Shown here: positions 19,174 to 29,370 of the stretch, one piece after another
Position numbering within the stretch: position 1 is the stretch's first letter
Layout: each line of letters begins with the position of its first letter
Assembly: GCA_019057865.1 (NCBI GenBank)
Contig: JAHLWP010000026.1
Span: 1 to 57,578 of the forward strand
DNA from: Promethearchaeota archaeon
GTDB taxonomy: Archaea; Asgardarchaeota; Lokiarchaeia; Sigyniarchaeales; SOKP01
DNA length: 57,578 nucleotides
Direction of reading: 5' to 3'
Program-made: the position numbers and the translations under genes
The notes under the pieces: generated by a model
Database searches by the model: none
Told to the model about the DNA's origin: nothing
Seen by the model: only the letters and a program-made list of their open reading frames with translations

Positions 19174-21087
19174 TTGATGCTTAACTTTATAGACTACTTA
19201 AAGAAGGATAATATAATAGAGACACTTATTTCACAAGAGATAAATAAACAATCCCATAAAGATTTTCTTAAAAAAATAATAGATAATATAGAAAAGTCTC
19301 AAAATTTAATTCAAAGTTCTTCGGAATCAATTAATTATAAATCTAATATTCTTAATCTTGATTTATTTGGAAATATTTATGAAAGGATATTAAATCATAA
19401 AGAAAGGAAGGCTTTGGGTGAATTTTATACTTCGTTCTCAATTGTGGATTATATTCTAAATAAAATAGGTTATGATTATAAGGATGACATTGAGCGTAAG
19501 AAACTAATTGATATAAGTTGCGGTTCAGGAAGTTTTCTAATTCAGGCTATTCGAAGATTAATAGATCGTTATAAAATAATTTACAATAAAAAAGAAATTG
19601 CTGAATTTTCTCTGAAAGAAGCTAAATCAATAATTCAAGGAGTGAAAGATAATATTTACGGAATAGATATCAATCCTATTGCATGTGTTTTATGCCAACT
19701 TAATATTCAATCCGTTTTATTTGATATTTTTAAAATTATAAGAAAGTATGAAGATAATTTTCAATTTCCTAAATTTAATATAAACAATACAAATACTTTA
19801 AGTTGCAATGAAAGAGAATCATTCAACTTTGTTGTAGGAAATCCCCCTTATTTATTTATTAGAGACATTCCAATAGAACAGAGAAGATTAATTGAATCGA
19901 GTGATTTTGATACAAAAGATGGTCAATATGATTATTATCAAATTTTTATTGAGCTTGGCATTAAATTTTTGAAAGATCAGGGATTCCTTGGGTATATCGT
20001 TCCAGATTCACTTCTGGCTTTATCAAATCGATCTTCAATTAGGAAATTTATTTATAATTCTACTAAGATTAAAGAGGTTTACCATACTGGTCCAAAATTT
20101 GATGACGTTATTGTCTCAAATATTATTTTAATTCTGGAAAAAGAAAGATTAAAGGAAAATAGAGAAAGAAATATAATCCAAATTCATTATGGATTTCTAA
20201 AAAAACATCAAATTACTCAAAAATTAATTGAAAAATGGGATTATAAATTTTTGATAAATTTAAATTCTATGGATATTGTCATCCTAGACCATTTAAATAA
20301 TAATTTTCCAAAGTTGAGCGATTTAATAAACAGTGAAAATTTTACTATTCTTTTAAGCAGAGGTATTGAATTAGGAAAAGCAGGTAAGGTAATTTTTTGT
20401 ACTAAATGTCAAAAGTATTTACCATTACCAAAAAAAGAATTAAAATGTAATGTATGTAATAGTTCTTTAAATGAAGATTTAATAGAAACTATAATTTATG
20501 AAAATTTTACAAGAGGAAAAGAGAGAAACTTAAAACCTTTCATTTATTCAATAAATCGATACAAAATTAAAGATTTGAAATATATTGACATTGAGAAACA
20601 AGGTATAAACTACAAGAACTTAAAAATTTACGAAAACCGAATTATTATAAGGCAATTAAGTGAACATAATCTTATTTCTGCTACTTATGATAAAAATTTT
20701 TCACTTACTTCCCAATCTTTTTACAATTTGAAAATATTGAATTCAAATGCTGCTGAATTTAATCATTTGTATGTTTTAGGGATTATTAACTCCACACTTC
20801 TCTCATATTATTTTATAAAATCTTTTGGTTCATACAAAAAACTATTTCCAAGAATATTAATCGAAAAAATTAAAGATTTCCCAATCAAAATTCCTAAGAC
20901 AAATGAAGAAAGAAATTTAGCAAGAATAATAGGAGAAAAAGTATCTCTTTTACTTAATTCAACTGAAATGAATAATAATTTAAATCTTAATATTCAAAAA
21001 AAAATTGATCTCCTAGTATTTGAGTTATATCAAATTCCAACAGTAAATCAAGAGTATATTTTCGATTTTATGAATAATTTGAATTAA
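19174..21087 (+). CDS. Eco57I-like type IIG/N6-adenine DNA methyltransferase
   Basis: 637 residues. SAM motif I is DISCGSGSFLIQAI and the catalytic motif is N223-P-P-Y226 in VGNPPYLFIRD, both of the gamma class of N6-adenine methylases. A linker before the methylase core (ERKALGEFYTSFSIVDYIL) is typical of Eco57I/TaqI families. The C-terminus has a zinc knuckle (FCTKCQKYL ... CNVCNSSL) and the TaqI-C-like specificity region (INSTLLSYYFIKSFGSYKKL). No PD-(D/E)XK motif is obvious in the short N-terminus, so this may be an orphan or the modification part of a system. ATG start. Confidence 0.85.
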   Translation: MMLNFIDYLKKDNIIETLISQEINKQSHKDFLKKIIDNIEKSQNLIQSSSESINYKSNILNLDLFGNIYERILNHKERKALGEFYTSFSIVDYILNKIGYDYKDDIERKKLIDISCGSGSFLIQAIRRLIDRYKIIYNKKEIAEFSLKEAKSIIQGVKDNIYGIDINPIACVLCQLNIQSVLFDIFKIIRKYEDNFQFPKFNINNTNTLSCNERESFNFVVGNPPYLFIRDIPIEQRRLIESSDFDTKDGQYDYYQIFIELGIKFLKDQGFLGYIVPDSLLALSNRSSIRKFIYNSTKIKEVYHTGPKFDDVIVSNIILILEKERLKENRERNIIQIHYGFLKKHQITQKLIEKWDYKFLINLNSMDIVILDHLNNNFPKLSDLINSENFTILLSRGIELGKAGKVIFCTKCQKYLPLPKKELKCNVCNSSLNEDLIETIIYENFTRGKERNLKPFIYSINRYKIKDLKYIDIEKQGINYKNLKIYENRIIIRQLSEHNLISATYDKNFSLTSQSFYNLKILNSNAAEFNHLYVLGIINSTLLSYYFIKSFGSYKKLFPRILIEKIKDFPIKIPKTNEERNLARIIGEKVSLLLNSTEMNNNLNLNIQKKIDLLVFELYQIPTVNQEYIFDFMNNLN

Positions 21088-21089
21088 AT

Positions 21090-21266
21090 TTATATTTTTT
21101 GTTTCTTAGCGTAATAGTTTGTTAATATTTTATCCCATTTTTCTGCTAATTCGTTTAATTTTGTTTTTCTAAATAATTTAACTGCTCGGTCTAATATCTT
21201 CGCTATATTTTCTTCATATTCTAAGATATCTTGTTTTTCATCTTTTAAATAGACAAATCCTTTCAT
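21090..21266 (-). CDS. Small helical protein, unknown
   Basis: 58 residues from the ATG at 21266 (an upstream ATG at 21290 would add 8 hydrophobic residues). Rich in charged helix (NIAKILDRAVKLFRKTKLNE). It ends 2 nt from the stop of the convergent methylase. No family recognised. Confidence 0.4.
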   Translation of the reverse strand: MKGFVYLKDEKQDILEYEENIAKILDRAVKLFRKTKLNELAEKWDKILTNYYAKKQKI

Positions 21267-21403
21267 GTATAAAAAATGGACAAAAATCAAATAAAAAATA
21301 TTATAGTATGGAGATGTAGTCTAAATCATCTTTTAGTAATATCTAAATAGATATTTTTATATTATCTAACAATATTATATTCTTAATTGTATAATCAACA
21401 AGT

Positions 21404-22399
21404 ATGAAAACTGATGAAAAAATGGAAAAGCTACCCGATGAAACTCTTCTAAAACCAATATTAGTAAATTACATGAATGAGATTGATGGGGTACTAGCGG
21501 TAGCGATATGTGATAGAAATGGATTTATTATTTCTTCAGAATTTAAAGAACAAGCGGCTGATGAATCAGTAATTGGTGTTATTTCGGCAATTCTTGACAG
21601 CTATATTGACAGAATTAAAAGCGAATTTGGATCTTTTGGAAATTTTTTTAATATTACGACTACTGGTGATAAAAAATTCGCATTTGCTAGTATGGGTCCA
21701 CATTCAATTCTAACCACAGTTGCAGACCCGTCAACTTCCGATGTTGAATTAAAAGTTTATTCTGAACATGTAACAAGTAAAATTGAACTAATTTTAGAAG
21801 GTAATGAAGATGTGTCTCCACAAATTCCTGAGATAATAAAGGCATTGTCTAAAACTCGAGTTGGACAACTTTCAAAATTGGAGGGAGAGTTTTCAAATAA
21901 ATTAATATTAACTGGAGATTATGCAGTTGGTAAAACATCTCTTATTAGACGATTTGTTGAGAATAAATTTGAACAGGATTATATCTCTACTATTGGTGTA
22001 CAAATTTCAAAAAAGATCGTTAATATAAGTGAGCAAACAAAAATGAATTTCATCATTTGGGACATCGGTGGACAGGTTAAACAAATGGCACCGTATCGAA
22101 AAAAATTTTATAGTGGTACTAACGCTGCATTTATTGTTGTAGATCGAACTCGCCCAGATAATTTAAAAAGTGTTGATTTTTGGTTTAATGATATCAAAAA
22201 ACAAATTCCTAAAGATATCCCAATTGTAATAGTTGGCAATAAATCCGATTTAGTTGATGGAATAGTTATTAGTGAAGATGACATAAGAACTATTGCAAAA
22301 GAATTTGGTTTCCATTACATTCTTACCTCTGCCAAAACTGGAGTTGGTGTTAATGACGCTTTCTTATATGTTGCTTATAGAGTTATAGAAACTCTATAA
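21404..22399 (+). CDS. Roadblock/LC7 domain fused to a Rab/Ras-family small GTPase
   Basis: 331 residues. Residues about 12-135 are a Roadblock/LC7 domain (GVLAVAICDRNGFIISSE ... GDKKFAFASMGPHSILTTVA). Residues about 164-331 are a complete small GTPase: P-loop GDYAVGKT 171-178, switch I T196, WDIGGQ with G3 at 220-224 keeping the catalytic Gln, NKSD 279-282 and TSAKTG around 309-312. There is no C-terminal cysteine for prenylation, so membrane contact would come from partners or the Roadblock half. In eukaryotes Roadblock proteins scaffold or activate Rag/Arf-like GTPases; here both are covalently linked. Its own promoter region is AT-rich. Confidence 0.95.
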   Translation: MKTDEKMEKLPDETLLKPILVNYMNEIDGVLAVAICDRNGFIISSEFKEQAADESVIGVISAILDSYIDRIKSEFGSFGNFFNITTTGDKKFAFASMGPHSILTTVADPSTSDVELKVYSEHVTSKIELILEGNEDVSPQIPEIIKALSKTRVGQLSKLEGEFSNKLILTGDYAVGKTSLIRRFVENKFEQDYISTIGVQISKKIVNISEQTKMNFIIWDIGGQVKQMAPYRKKFYSGTNAAFIVVDRTRPDNLKSVDFWFNDIKKQIPKDIPIVIVGNKSDLVDGIVISEDDIRTIAKEFGFHYILTSAKTGVGVNDAFLYVAYRVIETL

Positions 22400-22546
22400 A
22401 TTGTAAGAAACAAACTTTTTATTTACTCTATTTCTTTTAAATAATAGATAATTTTAATATTGAAATTAATTAATGGAGGTAGTACCAAGATTCTTAAAGT
22501 GTTTTTTAATCAAATATATGCGACTTGAAATGCAGCTGGCTACATA

Positions 22547-23407
22547 ATGGGTTTCTCAATTAAAGAAATTACATATAAACAAAAATATCTAATATATTTA
22601 ACAGAACAAGAATATTCAGGACCTTGGTTTAGCTTTAAATTAAAAGGAAAAAAAGTAGGTACTATTCCTGTTGTTTTAAAAAACGTTGAACCAACTCCTG
22701 TTTATAATATGGTTAATACCCGTATGGGTTCTGTTATCCATAGAGTTACCCTTGATTTCAATATCACAGAATACCTGAAAAAACTTATGAAAGAAGGAAA
22801 ATTAAAGGCTCATTTATTAAATAAAAAAGAATTCGTTCGCTTGTATATAGATATCTTTAACCGTCCAAAAGTACCTTATATTAATACATATTTTACGCTA
22901 AAAAATATTTCAGACTACAATTTAAACGATTTTTCAATGTATTTTGTATTTGACTTCGATATTAATGGACTAGAAGGATTTGATAACGATTTTTCAGGAT
23001 ATGATAAAGAAAGTGATATCATTTATCAATATGACAAAACAGGGTTGCATGGGGGCTTTTCTCCCATTTCTAAATCAACAAATTTCGAATCATGCTTAAC
23101 AAAGGACTTCAAAATAAATAATGAAAAATTGAATCTTTCAAATAAATTGTATGAAGGTTCTGGAGAGATTTTATCAGCTTTACAGATTAAATTCATGACA
23201 TTAGAACCTAATCATTCATTTCAAACCGCTCTGGTAATTTCGGGTGGAGAAGGTAAAACTGAGTTAATAGAAAACATACAAACCGGAAAAATTAATGCTA
23301 TTAAATATTTAGGGCAAGTAAATAGATCAGTTAAATCAGAGCAACGGAATTTACAAGAGGAGGCATTTATAAAATTGAATATACAAGAAGGTAAAGAATG
23401 TGAATAA
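22547..23407 (+). CDS. Hypothetical protein, beta-rich
   Basis: 286 residues, no signal peptide and no TM. The sequence alternates beta-strand and loop with many aromatic residues (YSGPWFSFKL, INTYFTLKNISDYNLNDFSM, YFVFDFDINGLEGFDNDFSG), reminiscent of carbohydrate-associated beta-sandwiches. I do not recognise a family. It follows the Roadblock-GTPase gene by 147 nt on the same strand, but no functional link is evident. Confidence 0.5.
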   Translation: MGFSIKEITYKQKYLIYLTEQEYSGPWFSFKLKGKKVGTIPVVLKNVEPTPVYNMVNTRMGSVIHRVTLDFNITEYLKKLMKEGKLKAHLLNKKEFVRLYIDIFNRPKVPYINTYFTLKNISDYNLNDFSMYFVFDFDINGLEGFDNDFSGYDKESDIIYQYDKTGLHGGFSPISKSTNFESCLTKDFKINNEKLNLSNKLYEGSGEILSALQIKFMTLEPNHSFQTALVISGGEGKTELIENIQTGKINAIKYLGQVNRSVKSEQRNLQEEAFIKLNIQEGKECE

Positions 23408-23492
23408 ATAAAATCCAATATGATGATTCAAATAAAAAATCCTTTGATGGGAAGTTATTTGATGAATGCTATGCTCGAGTATGGATTATAAT

Positions 23493-24749
23493 TCAAGTTG
23501 ATATAGTAGTCTTTAGATTTTTAAATAAAATTGATAATTGAAATTCTTTTGAAATAATTTTTTCAAAAAATATAAAATGAATTGGTTTAGAAATTTCAGA
23601 ATCTGTTAAAAAAGTTCTGATGAGATCAATAATTACCTTATCATTTGAAAAGTCTGAATTAATAACAATAACATAGTTCCTAAAATTACTCCATCCTTCT
23701 TTCTCATTAAAATAATTAAGAATCGAATTTTCTTCAAATTTCGATTTAAATTCTCTTAAAACAAATTCTTTATTGAGTTTCTCCCTGTCTAATAATAGAT
23801 AATCCAAAATGATTACTTCATTTTCACGATTTTCTAAAATGATAATTCCTTTTTGTTTCTGTTTTTCAAAAGAAATTTTAATATCTTCGACTTTACCTTT
23901 TTTAAAAATCTTATAAATTAAAAATTGATAATCTTTAAAATAGCCAATCTTAGTTTCTCTTATTTTGTTTCTAATAGTTTCTTTAAAGTCTTCATTTAAT
24001 TCATAACCAATTCCTTTTCTAAATAGAGATTTTGCGACTTTTAATGTTGTACCTGAACCAACAAATGGATCCAAGACTTTATCTCCTATGAAAGAAAACA
24101 TTCGTATTATTCTATAAGGTAGTTCTTCAGGAAACATTGCGATGTGTTCTTTCTGGATCATTCCTGGAAATCTCCAATGCCCAACATACCATTTTTTCCA
24201 CTCATTTAAAGAGATTTTAGATAATTCTTTAATTTTAAGATCAATTTTCCTTCCTTTTCCCGCGTGTTTTTTAAAAATAAGTATATGTTCATAATCAAAA
24301 GTCAATAAACCATTCCTAGGATAATAGATTGAACCCATTAAAGAACAACCACCAGTAGTATTAGTTGTACTGATTTTTTGCCATATAATATCCCCTAAAA
24401 AATCAAATCCTATACTTAAACAATCAGTTACAATTTTACTAGATATTGATAGAATATGATATCTTCCAAATTTAGAGGTTCTTAGATATTGATCTCCAAT
24501 ATTAATTATCATTCTACATGTAGGTTCAAGAACACGATAACATTCACTCCAAACTTGTTTCAATCGTTGAAAATATTCTTCGAAAGAATCATAATATCCA
24601 ATTTGTTCTTCAGAACCATAATCTTTAATTTTTCCATAAGGAGGAGAAGTTATTATTAGTTGAATCGAATTATCTTTGAGTTCATCCATTTTTTCAGATG
24701 ATTTATAATAGACTATTGGTTCATTAATTTCAAACAAAGGGTCACACAT
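23493..24749 (-). CDS. Site-specific DNA methyltransferase, N4-cytosine type
   Basis: 418 residues of the beta-class N4C/N6A methylases. The catalytic tetrad is in TSPPY (residues 34-38); the SPPY variant is typical of N4-cytosine enzymes. The SAM-binding loop DPFVGSGTTLKVAKSLFRKG lies after it, as expected for permuted beta-class order. Between them is YEHILIFKKH. Residues about 260-418 form an extra C-terminal region without a recognised domain, with a Lys/Ile-rich run. No cognate endonuclease is adjacent, so it may be solitary or paired with that tail. Confidence 0.85.
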   Translation of the reverse strand: MCDPLFEINEPIVYYKSSEKMDELKDNSIQLIITSPPYGKIKDYGSEEQIGYYDSFEEYFQRLKQVWSECYRVLEPTCRMIINIGDQYLRTSKFGRYHILSISSKIVTDCLSIGFDFLGDIIWQKISTTNTTGGCSLMGSIYYPRNGLLTFDYEHILIFKKHAGKGRKIDLKIKELSKISLNEWKKWYVGHWRFPGMIQKEHIAMFPEELPYRIIRMFSFIGDKVLDPFVGSGTTLKVAKSLFRKGIGYELNEDFKETIRNKIRETKIGYFKDYQFLIYKIFKKGKVEDIKISFEKQKQKGIIILENRENEVIILDYLLLDREKLNKEFVLREFKSKFEENSILNYFNEKEGWSNFRNYVIVINSDFSNDKVIIDLIRTFLTDSEISKPIHFIFFEKIISKEFQLSILFKNLKTTIST

Positions 24750-24820
24750 TAAATTGATATTAAAGTAAAATTATATTTCAAAATTTAAGATTCAAATTCT
24801 TATACATCAATATTTTATTA

Positions 24821-24834
24821 AAATTTATATAAAT
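24821..24834 (+). promoter_or_regulatory. Probable TATA box for the phosphodiesterase-mannosidase operon
   Basis: AAATTTATATAAAT lies about 24 nt upstream of the ATG at 24858, in a 108-nt divergent spacer. It matches the archaeal TATA pattern, and the close spacing suggests a short or absent 5' leader. Confidence 0.45.
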
Positions 24835-24857
24835 AACTATCAAAGATTAGATATATT

Positions 24858-26387
24858 ATGGGTAAAAGTGCTAAAGTAAATAAGATAATCTTAATTATTC
24901 TTGATGATGTTAGAGCAGAACATTTATTTAATTTGATGAGGGAAGGAAAGCTTCCAAATATAACTCAAATTGCTGAACATGGCATAATATGTGAAAGTTG
25001 TATTACTTCCTTTCCAAGTGTCACCCTACCTTGTTATGCTGATATCATAACTGGTTGCAATTCTGGCTATTATCCTAAAGAGGGAAGTGGAGTTCCTAGT
25101 TATCATTGGCTTAATCGTGCAGATCCTCCTTCAGAAAAAAAGAAACCACCTTTTATTCGTAATTATAGCGAACGACGTGATTTATTTAAAATCAACAAGG
25201 ATATTGGTTCAAATGTTAAGACTATTTTTGAGCAAGCGGGTGATGGAAATTTTTTAAGCGCTACTAGTTTTCTATATAGAGGTTCTACATTCACTACTTC
25301 AAAGGAATTTAAAGCGGAATTAATATTAAAAAGAATTGAAGATATTTATAATAATCCTGGAGAGATTTTTGCCGATAAGGAAATCCCAAAAATAAGTGTA
25401 GGATATATACCACATACTGACCATTTAATGCATGAAAGGGGATTTGATCATCCTGACTATATAAATCTTGTCCTTGATTGTGATAAATATATTGGGTCGT
25501 TGATTAAAACACTTAAAGATACTGAAACTTATAAGGATACAGCTATATGTATTACATCCGATCATGGTAATTATAAAGCTCAAAAAGTCTATGATCTTGA
25601 ACCTTTCTTCCAAGAAAAAGGTTTGAGACCTTACGATCCTAAAATAGGGGCAGGAGATTTTGATGCTAACTTAGGCGGTGTTGGATTCTTTAACTTTAAG
25701 GGAGATACGTGGCAATACCATCCTACAATTAATCAAATGAAAAATTTTAAGCCAAGTGGAACTGGAAGCTCTTCATTGGATTTATTTAAAACATTATCGG
25801 AAATTCCTGGTGTGAAACTAATGTATTATGGGGATGACAATAATTCACCTGAAAAAGGGATCATCTATCTTGAGCGTAGAGATGATAAATCTGGCAAATT
25901 ATTAAAAGGTAGAATTGAATATTATGGAATAGGTAAAAACCAAAAAACAAGATATTCATTTGAAAGTGAAGATCTATTTAGTTATGTGAAATATGAAGAA
26001 TCAGCTGCTCTTCTCGATAATAAATTCCATACTATTGATGAGTGGGTTGGTGCAACTTCTCAAATTGATTTTATAAATATTATAGACCAGCTGCCACGTC
26101 ATTTTAAAAATCCTCGATCATGTGATATAATAATATCTACGGTTGGAGAATATTGCTTTAATTATGAACATGGAAAAACTAAAGGTTCTTCTCTGTATTC
26201 TCATGATATTGCTCTAAAAAAATCAATGACGGTCCCTTTAATTATTGGAGGGTCCCCAAGGATTCCTAAAATAGAACTAAATTATTGTAAAACTACTGAC
26301 ATTGTTCCCACACTTCTAGAATTATTAGGATCTAAATCAGATCAAAGCGTTGTCGGTAAATCCGTATTAGATTATGAAAAAATATGA
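24858..26387 (+). CDS. Alkaline-phosphatase superfamily phosphodiesterase/nucleotide pyrophosphatase
   Basis: 509 residues, cytosolic (no signal peptide). Active-site features of the type I phosphodiesterase family: ILDDVRAEHL (first metal Asp pair), PSVTLPCYADIITG (nucleophile Thr), PHTDHLMHERG (metal Asp and His), TSDHGNY (Asp-His pair) and YSHDIALKKSMTVPLIIGG with the last His. The gene is followed after 16 nt by the GH38 mannosidase, so they are co-transcribed. The natural substrate may be a phosphorylated glycan or lipid-linked sugar, but this is inference. Confidence 0.85.
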   Translation: MGKSAKVNKIILIILDDVRAEHLFNLMREGKLPNITQIAEHGIICESCITSFPSVTLPCYADIITGCNSGYYPKEGSGVPSYHWLNRADPPSEKKKPPFIRNYSERRDLFKINKDIGSNVKTIFEQAGDGNFLSATSFLYRGSTFTTSKEFKAELILKRIEDIYNNPGEIFADKEIPKISVGYIPHTDHLMHERGFDHPDYINLVLDCDKYIGSLIKTLKDTETYKDTAICITSDHGNYKAQKVYDLEPFFQEKGLRPYDPKIGAGDFDANLGGVGFFNFKGDTWQYHPTINQMKNFKPSGTGSSSLDLFKTLSEIPGVKLMYYGDDNNSPEKGIIYLERRDDKSGKLLKGRIEYYGIGKNQKTRYSFESEDLFSYVKYEESAALLDNKFHTIDEWVGATSQIDFINIIDQLPRHFKNPRSCDIIISTVGEYCFNYEHGKTKGSSLYSHDIALKKSMTVPLIIGGSPRIPKIELNYCKTTDIVPTLLELLGSKSDQSVVGKSVLDYEKI

Positions 26388-26403
26388 GAAGAATGAATGA
26401 TTT

Positions 26404-29199
26404 ATGAAAGCAACTAACATAATTATAGTCCCACACACACATTGGGATCGGGAATGGTACCTAACTTTTCAAGAGTTTCGTGCTAAACTTGTAATAATGA
26501 TGGATAAATTGATAAACATATTGCGAACTGATCCAAACTATACTAATTTCACTCTGGATGGGCAGACAATTCCTATAGAAGATTATTTAGAAGTCAAGCC
26601 TGAAAGGAAAGAGGAACTAAAACAATATGTAAGGGATAAAAGACTCTCTATAGGCCCCATATATGTATTGCCTGATGAATTTTTAATTAGTGGTGAATCG
26701 TTGATACGGAATTTAATAATCGGTCATCAAATAGCCGAAAAATTTGGGAGGGTAATGAATGCGGCCTATATTCCTGATCCATTTGGGCATATCGCACAAT
26801 TGCCCCAAATTATTAGCAGTTTCGAGATTCCCTCAATTATATTTGAAAGAGGTTTTGGTAATGAATTTGAAGAGAATGATCTAAATATGGAATTTATTTG
26901 GGAATCTCCAGGAAAAGCAGCTTCAGTTTTAGCCATTCATTTAATTAGAGGATATGGTTCTTTAGTATATTTAAATACTTCATTAGAAGATGGAAAGTAT
27001 AAAAAAGCACTGGAAAAGATAAAGAGGGTAGCGCTTGATATAGAACGATATACTGCAACACCAATCGTATTACTTAATAATGGTTCAGATCATCGAGAGG
27101 CATACTCCGAAATTCCTGAAATAGTTAAACAATGGAATGAGTTAAATCCTGATGTATTGTTAGAGCAAAATGACTTTGAGTACTACATTGATAAAGTTCT
27201 TTCTGTAAAGCCAAAATTAAGATCCTTTCAAGGTGAACTCAGAGGTAGTAAATACTCACCTATTCTATCTGGAGTATTGTCTGCTAGAATGTGGATAAAA
27301 CAAAGAAATACAAAAATAGAATATTTATTTGAAAAATATGCTGAGCCAATTTCAGCCGTTACTTTGGTTCTTGATAAATATCGAAAATTTGCTTACCCAT
27401 ATACTTATATTCGCAGCGGGTTAAAATGGTTAATTAAAAATCATCCTCATGATTCAATCTGTGGATGTAGTATTGACCAAGTTCACAATGAAATGGAAAC
27501 ACGATTTGATTGGGCTGAGCAAATAGGAATTGAAGTATTTAATCTCTCATTTATGTATCTTTCTAACTTAATTAATTTTAAACTTCAAGAAAGTAATAGA
27601 ATTGCTTTAATAATCTTTAATCCCTTACCATGGAAACGCAAAGATATTGTAATCTTCAATGGAATTTCAAAAGCAAACAATCTACAAAAAAAATTTCCTA
27701 AAGATTTTAAGTTAATAGATTCAGACAATAATGAAATTGAATATCAAGGTTATTTTCTTCCAGGAGAACCTAGATTTTCTAGAGAAAATGATATAAATTA
27801 TCAATTCTCATTTTTAGCGGATGTTCCTGCATGTGGTTATAAAGTGTATTATGTAATTCTCGAAGAAGCAGCTAAAAAAATTAGTATTAATGAAACTGAT
27901 TTTATTCTGGGTGAAAATTCAATTGAGAATGAATTTTATAAGGTTGACGTAAAAAATAATGGGCAAATCAATATCTTTAATAAAAAAAGAATGATACAGT
28001 TCGAAAATGTATGCCAATTTGAGGATGTAGCTGACTGGGGAGATGAATATGATTTTTCAGGACCGACACGTAAACAAGTAGATAAAAAATATACAACCAA
28101 GGATGCTGAAATTTTAGAATTAATGCCTTTCTTAAATGGTCCTTCTCAAAAATCAATAAAAATCAAAATGATCATGAAATTACCAGTGTCATTATCACCA
28201 GATCGTTCACAAAGAGAAAATGATCTTATTGAAAATGTCATTAATCTTTATATTTCATTATATAAAGGGATTAATCGCATAGATTTTAAAATAGATTTGG
28301 AAAATAAGAGTAAAGATCACCGGATTAGAGTACTGTTCCCCTCAAACATTATATCAGATAAAGTATTCTGTGATGGTCATTTTTTTATCGTCTCTAGAAA
28401 TGTTATTTTACCAAATGGTAAGCATTGGGCACAGAAACCTTCAAAAACAAACCACCAAAAGGATTTTATAGCATTAAATGATGATTCAAAATGTTTTGCT
28501 ATTCTAAATCGAGGATTACCAGAGTATGAAGCAATAAAGAATGACGATGGCACAATTACGATAGCCTTAACTCTTTTACGGAGTATTGGTTGGCTTTCAA
28601 GACCCAATTTAGATTCTAGAAGAAGTGATGCTGGACCAAGTCTTAAAACTCCTGGTGCCCAATGTATAGGGAACTATACTTTTGAATTATCATTAGTTAT
28701 AGAAGATTATCAGAAACATTGGATTGATTCAAAGGTCCATATTAAGGGAAAAGAATTTAATTGTCCTTTAAAACCTTTATTCCCTTTAATGTTCAAATCC
28801 ACTCTAAGGAGCACAGATTTATTAATGTTATCACGAATGGGTTTATTATCTGCTTTAAATAAATTACCAGATAAAAAAGGGGATTCTTACTTACCAAGTG
28901 AATTAAGTTTTCTTGAAATAGATAATAAGAATATCATTCTAAGCGCCTTAAAAAAATCAGAAAACGGAGATTATTTAATTATTCGAGTTTTTAATATCTC
29001 TCCCTTCTTACAAAAGGTAAAATTAAGTTTTTTTAAGGAACTTTCGATAAACAATGCTGAAATTGTAAATTTCTTAGAAGTAAAACCAAAAAATGAAATC
29101 AAGGCAGAAATTGATAAATTTTACCAAAATGAACTTATAATTACAATGGAACCGCATGTTATTGCTACAATTAAGCTTGAGTTTAATTCCTTAAGGTGA
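26404..29199 (+). CDS. GH38 family alpha-mannosidase
   Basis: 931 residues. The N-terminal catalytic domain has the zinc motif HTHWDREWYLTFQEFRAKL and the nucleophile region YIPDPFGHIAQLPQI with the conserved D-x-F-G-H. The second zinc His lies in HDSICGCSIDQVHNEM. The middle and C-terminal parts are GH38 beta-sandwich domains (for example SIGWLSRPNLDSRR and TLRSTDLLMLSRMG). There is no signal peptide, so it acts in the cytoplasm, perhaps recycling N-glycan or mannosylglycerate-type sugars. It is operonic with the phosphodiesterase. Start ATG at 26404, length normal for the family. Confidence 0.93.
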   Translation: MKATNIIIVPHTHWDREWYLTFQEFRAKLVIMMDKLINILRTDPNYTNFTLDGQTIPIEDYLEVKPERKEELKQYVRDKRLSIGPIYVLPDEFLISGESLIRNLIIGHQIAEKFGRVMNAAYIPDPFGHIAQLPQIISSFEIPSIIFERGFGNEFEENDLNMEFIWESPGKAASVLAIHLIRGYGSLVYLNTSLEDGKYKKALEKIKRVALDIERYTATPIVLLNNGSDHREAYSEIPEIVKQWNELNPDVLLEQNDFEYYIDKVLSVKPKLRSFQGELRGSKYSPILSGVLSARMWIKQRNTKIEYLFEKYAEPISAVTLVLDKYRKFAYPYTYIRSGLKWLIKNHPHDSICGCSIDQVHNEMETRFDWAEQIGIEVFNLSFMYLSNLINFKLQESNRIALIIFNPLPWKRKDIVIFNGISKANNLQKKFPKDFKLIDSDNNEIEYQGYFLPGEPRFSRENDINYQFSFLADVPACGYKVYYVILEEAAKKISINETDFILGENSIENEFYKVDVKNNGQINIFNKKRMIQFENVCQFEDVADWGDEYDFSGPTRKQVDKKYTTKDAEILELMPFLNGPSQKSIKIKMIMKLPVSLSPDRSQRENDLIENVINLYISLYKGINRIDFKIDLENKSKDHRIRVLFPSNIISDKVFCDGHFFIVSRNVILPNGKHWAQKPSKTNHQKDFIALNDDSKCFAILNRGLPEYEAIKNDDGTITIALTLLRSIGWLSRPNLDSRRSDAGPSLKTPGAQCIGNYTFELSLVIEDYQKHWIDSKVHIKGKEFNCPLKPLFPLMFKSTLRSTDLLMLSRMGLLSALNKLPDKKGDSYLPSELSFLEIDNKNIILSALKKSENGDYLIIRVFNISPFLQKVKLSFFKELSINNAEIVNFLEVKPKNEIKAEIDKFYQNELIITMEPHVIATIKLEFNSLR

Positions 29200-29370
29200 T
29201 TAAAAGATATATGGAAACAAAAATTATTGGATTCAATTAAAGACTTCAAGCATCCTGCGTGGGGTTTTGCTCATTTTACTCATGTTTATGAATTATCATT
29301 AGAATTAGCAAAAGCTAAAGAGACAAACCAATTTAAATTAATTGACAAAATTAATAATATAAAAATATAG
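29200..29370 (+). pseudogene. HD-domain fragment in frame after the mannosidase stop
   Basis: 56 open codons directly after the TGA of the mannosidase and in the same frame. The text LLDSIKDFKHPAWGFAHFTH followed by VYELSLELAKAK matches the first helices of HD-superfamily phosphohydrolases, which begin with H...(x)H-xx-RVyxxAxxxA. The HD dyad and the rest are absent, and the frame ends at TAG 29368-29370. It has no good start of its own. Remnant of a truncated gene. Confidence 0.5.
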
